A DNA stretch of 37,726 nucleotides from the NCBI GenBank assembly GCA_022760355.1, contig JALEGB010000025.1, positions 1-37,726 of the forward strand, in the 5' to 3' direction. Numbering within the stretch: the stretch's first letter is position 1; each line of letters opens with the position of its first letter. Under the pieces are notes generated by a model, which saw only the letters and a list, made by a program, of their open reading frames with translations, had not been told where the DNA came from and did not search any database. Of this stretch, positions 16,891 through 24,937 are shown one piece after another. The DNA is from Neomegalonema sp. (GTDB taxonomy: Bacteria > Pseudomonadota > Alphaproteobacteria > Rhodobacterales > Rhodobacteraceae). The position numbers and the translations under genes were made by a program.

Positions 16891-16905
16891 GTTCTTATTA
16901 AGTTC
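16891..16905. promoter_or_regulatory. LexA (SOS) box between dnaE2 and imuA
   Basis: GTTC-TTATTAA-GTTC is an exact GTTC-N7-GTTC, the LexA operator form of alphaproteobacteria. A third GTTC follows after six bases (16912-16915) and a fourth lies at 16869-16872. The site is 26 bases before the imuA GTG and 63 bases before the dnaE2 ATG, in the only gap between the divergent genes, so one LexA-bound site could control both directions. The site is visible; binding is inferred. Confidence 0.8.
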
Positions 16906-16931
16906 TAACATGTTCCACTGGGCGGGCAAGG

Positions 16932-17630
16932 GTGAAACAGGAACATTGGATCAAGGGCTCAAAAGCGATGAATGGATTAGCGATCGACACCACCGCGGCG
17001 CGCGCGCCGCTCCCTCAACAGACAGACGCGACGAACGTCTTAGCGCCGCCAAAGCTGCGCGAAGCGCGCGCGCATGAAGTCTCCGGCGACGGGGCCCTCG
17101 CCTTCGCCGCAATGCAGGCCGGCATGCGGCTCGGCCCGGTCGTCTGGATCGCCGCGCCGCGCGGCGAAGGACGCATGGACCCGTACGGGCTCGCCCCCTT
17201 TGTTGAGCCCAGCCGCATCATTTTAATTGACGCCCCGTCGGAAAAAGACGCGTTCTGGGCCATGGAGGAAGTGCTGCGCTCCGGCGCCGCGCCCACAGTG
17301 ATCGGAGCGGCCGGAACCGCGCCAGACCTCACCCAAAGCCGCCGCTTACAGCTCGCCGCCGAAGCGGGCGCCGCCGCCGCAGGCAAAAGCCCGGCCCCAT
17401 TGGCGATCCTCCTCACCCCCGCAGGCGCCGGCGGCCCAGCTGCGGAAACGCGTTGGCGCGCCGCCCCTCAGCCAAGCTGGTTCGAAGGGTTGGCCGCGCC
17501 GCGCTGGAGCTGGGAGCTGATAAAGAACAAACGCGGCCCGCTGGGCGCCTGGACCATCGAAGCGCCTTACGGACGCAACGCCGCCCCAATCTTCGCCGCC
17601 CAACCAGTCGACCCTATGAGGGTAGGATAA
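16932..17630 (+). CDS. imuA: ImuA, SOS mutagenesis accessory protein
   Basis: RecA/SulA-like accessory protein of the ImuA-ImuB-DnaE2 mutasome, 232 residues. The RecA-like fold is suggested by GDGALAFAAMQAGMRLGPVVWIAAPRGEG, the strand RIILIDAPSEKDAFWAMEEVLRSG and the C-terminal WSWELIKNKRGPLGAWTIE. No Walker A is present, as usual for the family. GTG at 16932 is used as start with a weak AAGG before it; an ATG at 16968 is possible. It lies directly downstream of the LexA box and is followed by imuB after two bases. Confidence 0.88.
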   Translation: MKQEHWIKGSKAMNGLAIDTTAARAPLPQQTDATNVLAPPKLREARAHEVSGDGALAFAAMQAGMRLGPVVWIAAPRGEGRMDPYGLAPFVEPSRIILIDAPSEKDAFWAMEEVLRSGAAPTVIGAAGTAPDLTQSRRLQLAAEAGAAAAGKSPAPLAILLTPAGAGGPAAETRWRAAPQPSWFEGLAAPRWSWELIKNKRGPLGAWTIEAPYGRNAAPIFAAQPVDPMRVG

Positions 17631-17632
17631 CA

Positions 17633-19258
17633 GTGCCCGCCGGCCCTGAAGCGCGCGGCGGACGGCGCGCGCTGGTTCTATGGCTGCCTGAGGCCGCAGC
17701 GGATCTCGCCCTTCGCCGCGCCCCCAACTTGGCGGGCGCGCCGCTGGCGATTCTCGCCGACCAGCGCAATGCCCGTGTGATTGTTGGGCTCTCGGCGACG
17801 GCTGAAACCGCGGGCCTCTCGCATGGCGCCGCCGCCGCCGATGCGCGCGCCCTGCAACCGGGGCTGATCTCCCGCCCGCTCGATCCGGCCGCCCTGGCCC
17901 GGCTTGCCGAAGGGCTCCGGCGCTGGCTCGGGCGCTACAGCCCATGGATCGGTCGCGAAGAACATTCTCCTGGCCCGCGGTCCGACCTTTCTTTCACGCT
18001 CGACGTCACCGGCTGTGCGCATCTTTTCCACGGCGAAGCAGCGCTGCTGGAGGATATGCTCGCCCGGCTGGAGCGGCTTGGCCTACGCGCCCGCGCCGCA
18101 ATCGCGGAGAGTAAAGGCGGGGCCTGGGCGCTGGCGCGGTATGGCGTAGAGACGAACCAGCCCCCTTTTTCGGACCGCGCCTTTATCGCCCCGCCAGGCC
18201 AGCTGCGCGCCTGCCTCGCGGATCTGCCGCCAACGGCCTTGCGTCTTTGCCAGGAAACGGCGGATGGGCTCGCCCGGCTCGGGATCCGGCGGATCGAGGA
18301 TGTCGCCGCAATTCCCCGCGCCGCGCTCGCCCGACGCTTCGGCGCTCCGCTCTGTCGCCGGCTGGATCAAGCCTTTGGCGTTGAACCGGAACCCATCGCG
18401 CCGCCGCCGCCGCCTTTCCGCGCCGCCATCCGCCTCGCTTTTCCGGAGCCGATCGGGCTTCTGGACGATCTGCGCGCCGGTCTGGCCCGGCTGCTGGCGC
18501 GGCTTGTTGAACGCCTCGATGCTGCGGGGCTTGACGCACGCAAGCTGCTGCTGGAGCTGCGCCGAGTTGATCGTTCAGATCAAAGACTGGAGGTCGGCCT
18601 TGCGGCGCCCAGTCGCGACGCTGCGCAAATGCTGCGCCTGTTCGAACATGGGCTGGAAGGCGTCCAGGCCGGGTATGGGATCGACGCGATGCGCCTTGTG
18701 GCGCGAGAGGTCGAGCCGCGCGCAACGACTCAGCATGCCGCATTGGCCCCTAAAACAATGTTCACCTCCGGCGAAACAACCAATGACGCCGCCGCCGAGA
18801 CCGCCGCTTTAACTGAAGTGCTCAGCCATATTGGCGGGCGCTTTGGCTTTGATCGGCTCACGCGCTACGTCAAAGCAGACAGCCACCTGCCGGAAAAAGG
18901 CTTCTATCTGCGCAGCGCCGCGGAGCCGCGGGCGGAAGAAGCCAATTGGCGCGCCGCAGCGCGCGCCCGCCCGCCGCGCCCCTTAATCGGCTTTGCTCCG
19001 GAGCCAATTGCGGTAACCGAAGCAGGTGTGGAGCGTCGCCCGCCCGCCGTCTTTCGCTGGCGCGGCGCTGAGCACAAAGTCGCCGCCGCCTTCGGGCCGG
19101 AGCGTATCACCCCGGAATGGTGGCTGGACGACCCGGCCTGGCGCAGCGGCGTGCGTGATTATTGGCGCGTGGAGACGACGGCCGGCCGCCGCATCTGGCT
19201 CTTCCGCCTCGCCCAAGCGCCGGAGCCGGCATGGTTCGCCGCCGGCCGCTTCGCTTAG
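17633..19258 (+). CDS. imuB: ImuB, catalytically inactive Y-family polymerase homologue
   Basis: Adaptor of the SOS mutasome, 541 residues, linking DnaE2 to the beta clamp. The N-terminus RALVLWLPEAAADLALRR has the Y-family fold but lacks the first catalytic Asp of active enzymes (DMDxFFA), as in other ImuB proteins. The palm remnant SFTLDVTGCAHLF, the little-finger region and QMLRLFEHGL, a possible clamp-contact segment, follow. The C-terminal domain (FRWRGAEHKVAAAFGPERI ... YWRVET) is typical of ImuB. Start is GTG at 17633, two bases after the imuA stop, with AGGA five bases before it. An upstream in-frame extension overlaps imuA and is not used. Confidence 0.9.
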   Translation: MPAGPEARGGRRALVLWLPEAAADLALRRAPNLAGAPLAILADQRNARVIVGLSATAETAGLSHGAAAADARALQPGLISRPLDPAALARLAEGLRRWLGRYSPWIGREEHSPGPRSDLSFTLDVTGCAHLFHGEAALLEDMLARLERLGLRARAAIAESKGGAWALARYGVETNQPPFSDRAFIAPPGQLRACLADLPPTALRLCQETADGLARLGIRRIEDVAAIPRAALARRFGAPLCRRLDQAFGVEPEPIAPPPPPFRAAIRLAFPEPIGLLDDLRAGLARLLARLVERLDAAGLDARKLLLELRRVDRSDQRLEVGLAAPSRDAAQMLRLFEHGLEGVQAGYGIDAMRLVAREVEPRATTQHAALAPKTMFTSGETTNDAAAETAALTEVLSHIGGRFGFDRLTRYVKADSHLPEKGFYLRSAAEPRAEEANWRAAARARPPRPLIGFAPEPIAVTEAGVERRPPAVFRWRGAEHKVAAAFGPERITPEWWLDDPAWRSGVRDYWRVETTAGRRIWLFRLAQAPEPAWFAAGRFA

Positions 19259-19384
19259 ATCTTGATCTCCGTCCCACACCAACTATCGCAATCCTATGAG
19301 CATCCAACTTCGCACCGCCGGCGCCCAACTGCGCGTCGCGCGCGGATCTCCACCAACTCGCCCCCGCCAATATAAGGACCCGCC

Positions 19385-19816
19385 ATGCCCCTTTCGCCCC
19401 GGATCAGCATGATCACCCTCGGCGTCAAAAACGTCGCCAAGGCCGCAGAATTCTATCGAGACGGGCTCGGCTTTCCGCAGCTTGAGTTCGACAATCCCAA
19501 TGTCGCCTTCTTCACGCTGAATGGCAGCTGGCTCGGTCTGTATGGATGGGACGCGCTGGCGCAGGACGCCGGCGTCGCCCCGCGCGCACCGGGCTATGGC
19601 GGCTTCGCCCTTGCCCACAATGTCGGTTCGGAGCAAGAGGTGGATCAAACGCTTACGACCGCCACAACCGCCGGAGCCCAGCTGATCAAACCGGGACAGA
19701 AGGTCTTTTGGGGCGGCTATTCAGGGTACTTCGCGGATCTGGACGGCCATTTATGGGAAGTCGCCCATAATCCATTCATGTGGATCGGGCCAGAAGACGC
19801 GCCAACATCCAACTAG
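19385..19816 (+). CDS. VOC (glyoxalase/bleomycin-resistance) family protein
   Basis: Soluble protein of 143 residues with the two paired beta-alpha-beta-beta-beta units of the vicinal-oxygen-chelate fold: PRISMITLGVKNVAKAAEFY and, in the second half, VDQTLTTATTAGAQLIKPGQ followed by YFADLDGHLWEVAHNP. The last motif holds the usual metal-ligand Glu. Substrate unknown; such proteins act as glyoxalases, dioxygenases or antibiotic-binding proteins. AAGGA lies six bases before the ATG. The TAG stop is part of a 38-bp repeat found again at 37615. Confidence 0.88.
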   Translation: MPLSPRISMITLGVKNVAKAAEFYRDGLGFPQLEFDNPNVAFFTLNGSWLGLYGWDALAQDAGVAPRAPGYGGFALAHNVGSEQEVDQTLTTATTAGAQLIKPGQKVFWGGYSGYFADLDGHLWEVAHNPFMWIGPEDAPTSN

Positions 19817-19851
19817 GGTCGAAACCCATTCATCTGGTCGTCGCCAGCCCG
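19814..19851 (+). repeat. 38-bp intergenic repeat, copy A (contains stop codon)
   Basis: Begins with the TAG of the VOC gene and ends in CTGGTCGTCGCCAGCCCG. It matches 37615-37652 at 33 of 38 positions; the last 20 bases are identical. Both copies read in the same direction as the gene they end. Family unknown; a mobile-element end is possible. Confidence 0.75.
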
Positions 19852-19854
19852 GCA

Positions 19855-19879
19855 GGCGGAGAGCGCGCTCCGCTCCGCC
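19855..19879. terminator. Hairpin between convergent VOC and minus-strand gene
   Basis: GGCGGAG and CTCCGCC form a 7-bp stem around an 11-base loop that itself contains part of the palindrome GAGCGCGCTC. It lies just after repeat copy A and 17 bases before the end of the convergent gene. No U-tract. Confidence 0.35.
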
Positions 19880-19895
19880 GGCCCGGCCGCCCCGC

Positions 19896-20219
19896 CTACG
19901 CCGCGCCGCTGCTCTCGCTGCGCAGCACAACCCACATGCGCTCTTGCCTCGAGCCGCTCCACTTAACTTCGAGCCCTTCGTCCCGCAAAGCCTCGCAAAG
20001 TCGCAACGCATCGCCGCCATAGGCGAGATAAACGCCGCCGCTTGCTTCGATGCCGGCTTCATCCTGCGAATGGTAGAAAACGTAGTCTTCAACATCGTCC
20101 GGCAACGCTGTCAGACCGCAGGTCATGCAGCATTGCCAGTTTTCTTCGGCGGCCCAACCTTCCGAACGCAAAATCTCGAACGCCCAAGTCAACGCTTGAC
20201 GGCCTTGCTTTAGGTTCAT
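19896..20219 (-). CDS. Small conserved protein (DUF6891-like)
   Basis: Soluble protein of 107 residues. A Cys-containing WQCCMTCGLTALP segment near residue 28, then YVFYHSQDEAGIEASGGVYLAYGGDALRLCEAL and a C-terminal strand RMWVVLR, resemble proteins of the DUF6891 type; I am moderately sure of the family and do not know a function. The Cys cluster (CCMTC) could bind metal. GGGAGG lies five bases before the ATG at 20219. It follows ubiG in the same direction after 74 bases. Confidence 0.7.
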   Translation of the reverse strand: MNLKQGRQALTWAFEILRSEGWAAEENWQCCMTCGLTALPDDVEDYVFYHSQDEAGIEASGGVYLAYGGDALRLCEALRDEGLEVKWSGSRQERMWVVLRSESSGAA

Positions 20220-20293
20220 CTTCGCCTCCCATCCTGCATCGCGCGCACCGACACGCCAGAAGAGTGCAATATGGGAGGGCGGAGCGCAGCTTT

Positions 20294-21067
20294 TCAGGCG
20301 CCCAACGCCGTATTATCGGTCCGCTTGACGCCGACCATCGCATAATTAATGGACAAGTCCGTTTCCGAGGCCGACCAGCGCCGCCCCACCGGATCATAGA
20401 TGAAACCGATTCGATCCACCGGCTCGACAGCCGCCGCGCGCATCGCCTCCGCCAGCGCGTCCGGCGGCAGAAACTTGCGCCATTCATGTGTGCCAGGCTC
20501 CAGCCATCGCATCGCATATTCCCCAACAGCGATGGCGGCGATGAAGCTTTTCGCAGTTCGATTGAGCGTCGTAACCATCAACATGCCGCCAGGCCGCAGC
20601 AGCGACGCCGCCTCACGCATCAGCGCCGCAGGATCCGCCGCATGTTCAACCACCTCCAGCGCCAAAGCGACATCGAAGCGCTGCGAATCCTCGAGTTCCG
20701 CAGCAAGCTCGGCGGCCGAAGCGCAGCGATAGTCAATCGCCAGCCCGCCCGCCGCCGCATGGGTCTGCGCGGCGGAAATAGCGCCAGGCGACAGATCAAG
20801 GCCAACCGCCTGCGCCCCCATCCGCGCCATCGGCTCGGTCGCCAAACCGCCGCCACAGCCGATATCGACGATGCGAAGCCCCTCCAAGGCGCGCCGGCGG
20901 CGCGGATCAAGCCCGAACTCAGCCACCAGCTGGGCTCGGATATAGTCCAATCGCACCGGCTGCATCGCATGCAGCGGCGCCTGGGCGCCATTCGGGTCCC
21001 ACCATTCCGACGCCAATCGCTCGAACTTCGCAATTTCGGCTGGATCAACGGCTTCGCTCATCTGCAT
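20294..21067 (-). CDS. ubiG: Ubiquinone biosynthesis O-methyltransferase UbiG
   Basis: SAM-dependent methyltransferase of 257 residues that performs both O-methylations of ubiquinone synthesis. The N-terminal FERLASEWWDPNGAQAPLHAMQPVRLDYI is the UbiG signature; motif I IVDIGCGGGLATEPMARMGA (glycines at about 70-74) binds SAM; FDVALALEVVEHAADP and LLRPGGMLMVTTLNRT follow. GGAGGAG upstream supports the ATG at 21067; a second ATG lies two codons later, and the frame also extends to 21109 without support. It is divergent from the aminopeptidase gene. Confidence 0.94.
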   Translation of the reverse strand: MQMSEAVDPAEIAKFERLASEWWDPNGAQAPLHAMQPVRLDYIRAQLVAEFGLDPRRRRALEGLRIVDIGCGGGLATEPMARMGAQAVGLDLSPGAISAAQTHAAAGGLAIDYRCASAAELAAELEDSQRFDVALALEVVEHAADPAALMREAASLLRPGGMLMVTTLNRTAKSFIAAIAVGEYAMRWLEPGTHEWRKFLPPDALAEAMRAAAVEPVDRIGFIYDPVGRRWSASETDLSINYAMVGVKRTDNTALGA

Positions 21068-21288
21068 TCCCGCTCCTCCTCCTTTTCCGTCCCTCCGGCG
21101 CCGAAACAAGCGCGTAACTCTTGGCAGCGGGGACGTGCGCGCCTAAAGTTATATATGCAAAGATAAGGGGCGATATGCGCCGAAGCAGCGCGCTTGCGGC
21201 GGCAGCCCAAGCGATGACGAGGCGGCATAGATCCTGCTTGCGGCGGTAATATTCCGCCCTCCCTTGGTGTGAGCAGCTCGGACAAGGT

Positions 21289-22254
21289 ATGGACGCCGCA
21301 CGCATTCCTCTACATCCGCCGATCGAGCCTTATGATCGATTTAGGCTTCAGGTCTCCAGCCTCCATACGCTCTATGTCGAGCAATGCGGCCGCCCAGACG
21401 GGGCGCCCGTCGTCGTACTGCATGGCGGCCCGGGCGGCGGCTGCAGCCCTGCGATGCGGCGCTTTTTTGACCCTCGGGTCTTCCGCGCCGTGCTCTTCGA
21501 TCAGCGCGGCTGCGGCCGATCGCAGCCCAACGCCGAGGTCGAAGAGAACACCAGCTGGACCCTGGTCGAAGATATCGAGCGCATTCGCGAACGGCTGGGC
21601 ATCGAAAAATGGATCGTCTTCGGCGGCTCCTGGGGGGCGACACTGGCGCTGCTCTACGCGGAAACCTATCCGGAACGGGTGGAGGCGCTAATCCTACGCG
21701 GCGTTTTCCTGCTGCGCCGGAGGGAGATCGACTGGTTCTATAATGGCGGCGCCGCGCATTTTTGGCCCGACCTATGGGAGCGCTTTATCGAACCCATCCC
21801 CGCCGCCGAACGAGACGACATGGTCGCTGCCTATCATCGCCGCCTGTTCTGCGATGATCGCGACACCCAATTGGCCTGCGCGCGCGCATGGAGCCGTTGG
21901 GAGAGCGCGACGGCGGCTTTCAGGGGCGACGCGCGCCGCAGGGTCGGCTTTGAGAATGACGCCTACGCCCTCGCCTTCGCGCGCATCGAAAATCACTTCT
22001 TCCACAATGGCGGCTTCTTGGAGCATGACGATCAAATTCTCCGGAACGCGCACCGCCTCGCGGACACTCCCGGGGTCATTGTCCAGGGGCGATATGATAT
22101 GATCTGCCCGCCCGTCTCCGCCTATGAGCTCGCCCGCGCTTGGCCTAAAGCCCGGCTGACCATGATCGAAGACGCTGGGCATGCGCTGTCGGAGCCCGGC
22201 GTGTCGGCCGCCCTCGTCGCAGAAATGAACGCGCTGGCGCAGGAACGACGATGA
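21289..22254 (+). CDS. pip: Prolyl aminopeptidase
   Basis: Alpha/beta-hydrolase of 321 residues that removes N-terminal proline from peptides. The oxyanion-hole motif HGGPGGGCSP (residues 45-54), FDQRGCGRS, the nucleophile elbow GGSWGATLAL with Ser114, the acid-bearing QGRYDMICPP and the catalytic His in DAGHALSEPG are in the order and spacing of the S33 family. Cytoplasmic, no signal peptide. Its stop overlaps the next start by four bases (ATGA), so the lytic transglycosylase is probably co-translated. Confidence 0.94.
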   Translation: MDAARIPLHPPIEPYDRFRLQVSSLHTLYVEQCGRPDGAPVVVLHGGPGGGCSPAMRRFFDPRVFRAVLFDQRGCGRSQPNAEVEENTSWTLVEDIERIRERLGIEKWIVFGGSWGATLALLYAETYPERVEALILRGVFLLRRREIDWFYNGGAAHFWPDLWERFIEPIPAAERDDMVAAYHRRLFCDDRDTQLACARAWSRWESATAAFRGDARRRVGFENDAYALAFARIENHFFHNGGFLEHDDQILRNAHRLADTPGVIVQGRYDMICPPVSAYELARAWPKARLTMIEDAGHALSEPGVSAALVAEMNALAQERR

Positions 22255-23213
22255 CATCCCGGGCCGCGGCGCAGTTTCAGCGTTGGGGCGTCGCTGCGTT
22301 TCTGGCCTTCATTCCAACCGGCTCCCTCGCGGCTGATGAAGCCCCTCCGCAGCCCCGTTGCGCGCCCGCATATCATGACCCGCGACGCCCCGAGACGATC
22401 TGCATCGCGCAGGCGACCTCAAAAAGCCTGCGTAAAAAGCGTGACGATGATATTTGCCGCGCCATCGAACACTTCGCCCAACGCGACGGGCTGCCGCCCC
22501 CCTTCTTCGCCCGCTTAATCTGGCGCGAAAGCCTGTTCGACCCGAACGCCGTCAGCCATGCGGGCGCCCAAGGCGTGGCTCAGTTCATGCCGGCCACCGC
22601 CCGCCGCCGCGGACTGAAAGACAGTTTCAACCCCGCGGAAGCCCTGGGCGCTTCAGCAGCATTCCTCGCCGATCTCCGGCGTCAGTTCGGCAATCTCGGC
22701 CTTGCCGCCGCCGCTTACAACGCAGGGGAGGGGGCAATTGACGGTGTTCGCGCGCGCCGCAGGGGCGCCCCCGGCGAAACCATCGCCTATGTGCTGGCGA
22801 TTACCGGCCTGCCGATTGAAGATTGGCTCGATGGCAAGCCCAAACCAAAACGCAACTATGCGTTGAGCGCCGCAAGCATGAAAGGCGCGCCGTTTCTGCA
22901 GGCCTGCCGCGCCCTCGCCGCCACCCGTCGCATCAAACCGATGGCCCGCAGCGCGCGCTGGAAACCTTGGGGGGCGCTGATCTCCGTCAACCGTTCCCAC
23001 AGGGGAGCGGCACGCATCTACGCCGCCGCCAGAGCGCGCAGCCCGAAACTCTTCGGCGCAGCGCCGCCGCTGATCTTACGCCGCCGCATCCCCGGACGCG
23101 GGCGCCGCGCGCTCTTCGCCGCCATGATCGGCAGCAACAGCCGCGCCGCCGCGCTCAGGATTTGCCGCCGCATCGCCGCCCGTGGCGCGCCCTGCATCGT
23201 CGTAAAAAACTAG
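22251..23213 (+). CDS. Periplasmic lytic transglycosylase (SLT domain)
   Basis: Murein-cleaving enzyme of 320 residues. A signal peptide (hydrophobic WGVAAFLAFIPTG, likely cut after SLA) is followed by a Cys-rich stretch and the SLT domain: FFARLIWRESLFDP with catalytic Glu93, AQGVAQFMPATA, and LAAAAYNAGEGAID. The C-terminal ~100 residues (Arg-rich, with repeats of Ala/Arg and RAAALRICRRIAARGAPCIVV) resemble a SPOR-like or basic wall-binding region but are not clearly assigned. It starts within the last codons of pip. Confidence 0.88.
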   Translation: MTSRAAAQFQRWGVAAFLAFIPTGSLAADEAPPQPRCAPAYHDPRRPETICIAQATSKSLRKKRDDDICRAIEHFAQRDGLPPPFFARLIWRESLFDPNAVSHAGAQGVAQFMPATARRRGLKDSFNPAEALGASAAFLADLRRQFGNLGLAAAAYNAGEGAIDGVRARRRGAPGETIAYVLAITGLPIEDWLDGKPKPKRNYALSAASMKGAPFLQACRALAATRRIKPMARSARWKPWGALISVNRSHRGAARIYAAARARSPKLFGAAPPLILRRRIPGRGRRALFAAMIGSNSRAAALRICRRIAARGAPCIVVKN

Positions 23214-23611
23214 GCCGCGCCGCCCTCCTGCTGCACACATGGTTCCGGCGTCATCCCCCGCGCCGGATTGCGCTTCTGTGCGAACAGCACCGGTTTTCCG
23301 GTCCATAGCCACGTGTAAACAGGCCCCGAGAACACCTCCGCCATATCCAGTCGAAGACTTCCCTCAATCCTGCGATACGCAATTTCGCGCGCCTCCCCCA
23401 CAAACGCCTCCGGCAATGGCGCAACAATCCCCGGCCGCCGCGCGCTCGGCGCCTGCAGCTTCTCCGCCTGCACCTCCCGCACATAGACTCGAAAATTTTG
23501 CAGAACAGACGTCACTTTATAAAATAGAACCTCCCCCCGAATTCTACCCACATAGCAGACGAACACTTGTCCGGCTTGTGGTGGAATGCCGATGCTCATT
23601 ATTTTAAACAC
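23210..23611 (-). CDS. Hypothetical protein downstream of PPOX remnant
   Basis: Open frame of 133 codons that I do not recognise. The first ~45 residues (VFVCYVGRIRGEVLFYKV ...) come from A+T-richer DNA, the rest from typical high-G+C DNA; it ends EVFSGPVYTWLWTGKPVLF ... PARGMTPEPC. The GTG at 23611 overlaps the TAG of the pseudogene upstream by one base; an ATG at 23599 is an alternative. The stop overlaps the end of the convergent lytic transglycosylase gene. It may be a genuine acquired gene or part of a decayed unit. Confidence 0.35.
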   Translation of the reverse strand: MFKIMSIGIPPQAGQVFVCYVGRIRGEVLFYKVTSVLQNFRVYVREVQAEKLQAPSARRPGIVAPLPEAFVGEAREIAYRRIEGSLRLDMAEVFSGPVYTWLWTGKPVLFAQKRNPARGMTPEPCVQQEGGAA

Positions 23612-23931
23612 TACTTTCTCATCGCGCCGCTACGCTCCATCTCATCCCCAAACAGTCCCGTCGGCTTCCCATCGATGCTGCGCGTATTTTTCTTCCGCCA
23701 ATAAGCCTCGACTCCCGAAGGACCCATCCGATCAAAGAACGGCGTCAGCTCAACAGCGCCGCGATCTGCGGCAAACGGCATGAATGGAACGCCGGAGCCG
23801 CATGAGATCTGAACGCTCTCAATCGTCAGATCGAAAATCTGCCGCGCGCCGCCGTTACGACAAAAAAACATCCTCTGACGCTTGATAAACGTCTTCAGTG
23901 TTTCGTTCTGCTTGCGCCCAACGGCATACGC
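23611..23931 (-). pseudogene. PPOX-family (pyridoxamine-phosphate-oxidase-like) gene with internal deletion
   Basis: The C-terminal part, GARQIFDLTIESVQISCGSGVPFMPF then EAYWRKKNTRSIDGKPTGL, matches the end of flavin-binding pyridoxamine 5'-phosphate oxidase-like proteins of about 180-200 residues. Directly before it, in the same frame, is TLKTFIKRQRMFF, which resembles the N-terminal start of the same family (FIxxQxMFFVATA). The ~90 residues that should lie between, with the flavin-binding strands, are missing; the join is near 23855-23862. The frame is closed upstream by a stop at 23932 with no good start codon, so this is a remnant. The surroundings are unusually A+T-rich. Confidence 0.7.
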
Positions 23932-24003
23932 TTACCCTCTTGCTCCGGTCGATATCCAGAACATAAAGAGAACAAACACACTCGTCAAGTCGTCGATCTG
24001 AAT

Positions 24004-24867
24004 TTAGACCGGCACATTATCAATCAAACGGGCGCGCCCTAACAGCGCGGCCGCAAACACCCGCGTCGGCCGCGTTGGCGGGCTGCTATCCAGCGGCTCT
24101 AAGCTCTCGGCGTCTCGCGCCTCGAAATAATCAACGCTCCGAAATCCGGCGTCGATCACCGCCGCCCGCGCCGCCGCGCAAGCGGTCGCTGCGCAGACGC
24201 CGTCACGAATGGCCGACGCGGCTTTGTCAAGCTCCACCTTCAGCGCCGACGCGGCCGCCCGCTGTTCAGGGTCCAAATAGCGATTGCGCGACGACATCGC
24301 GAGACCGTCCGCTTCACGCACAATCGGCGCACCGACTATTTCCGTCGGCACGTCGAGATCCTGCGCAAGGCGCCGGATGACCGTCAGCTGCTGCCAGTCT
24401 TTCTCGCCAAAAACCGCGACATCAGCTTGCGCCTGCAGCAACAGCTTCGCCACGACCACCGCGACCCCGTCGAAATGGCCAGACCTCACGGCCCCGCACA
24501 GAGGCTCGGATACGCCCCTGACGCGGACCGAGGTCGCAAAGCCGGGCGGATACATCGCGTCCACCGATGGGGCGAAAAGCAGATCGCATCCGGCCTCGGC
24601 CAGCAGCCGCGAATCGCGCTCGCCGTCGCGCGGATAGGCGGCGAAGTCTTCATTTGGCCCAAACTGTTTCGGATTCACAAAGATTGTCGCGACAACGCGA
24701 TCTGCTCGCTCCAGCCCGAGCCGCACCAGCGACAGATGCCCCTCATGCAAGGCGCCCATCGTTGGCGTAAGCGCGATCCTCTCCCCTCGAGCACGCCATG
24801 CCGAGACTTGCGCCCGCAACGCCGCTACTGTCTCAACACGTTGCAGCTCTTTCTTGGGCTGGCTCAT
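24004..24867 (-). CDS. panC: Pantothenate synthetase
   Basis: ATP-dependent ligase of 287 residues that joins pantoate and beta-alanine, the last step of pantothenate (vitamin B5) synthesis. TPTMGALHEGHLSLV gives the HxGH motif (His41, His44); FVNPKQFGPNEDF, the GEKDWQQL loop and VREADGLAMSSRNRYL, the KMSKS-like element, follow in order. GAGGAAACGAGT before the ATG at 24867 fixes the start; a frame extension to 24960 is unsupported. panB is not in the window. In several alphaproteobacteria panC lies near mipZ, and a MipZ-like gene is 3.5 kb away here. Confidence 0.95.
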   Translation of the reverse strand: MSQPKKELQRVETVAALRAQVSAWRARGERIALTPTMGALHEGHLSLVRLGLERADRVVATIFVNPKQFGPNEDFAAYPRDGERDSRLLAEAGCDLLFAPSVDAMYPPGFATSVRVRGVSEPLCGAVRSGHFDGVAVVVAKLLLQAQADVAVFGEKDWQQLTVIRRLAQDLDVPTEIVGAPIVREADGLAMSSRNRYLDPEQRAAASALKVELDKAASAIRDGVCAATACAAARAAVIDAGFRSVDYFEARDAESLEPLDSSPPTRPTRVFAAALLGRARLIDNVPV

Positions 24868-24937
24868 ACTCGTTTCCTCACCGATCTGTTGTCGCTTCCG
24901 ACATCGCTTCAAACCGGCGTTTGTGCAACGCAAGATC

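Noticed and set aside
20042-21166. 374-codon plus-strand frame
   Set aside because: Antisense to ubiG and the small conserved gene; Arg/His-rich shadow.
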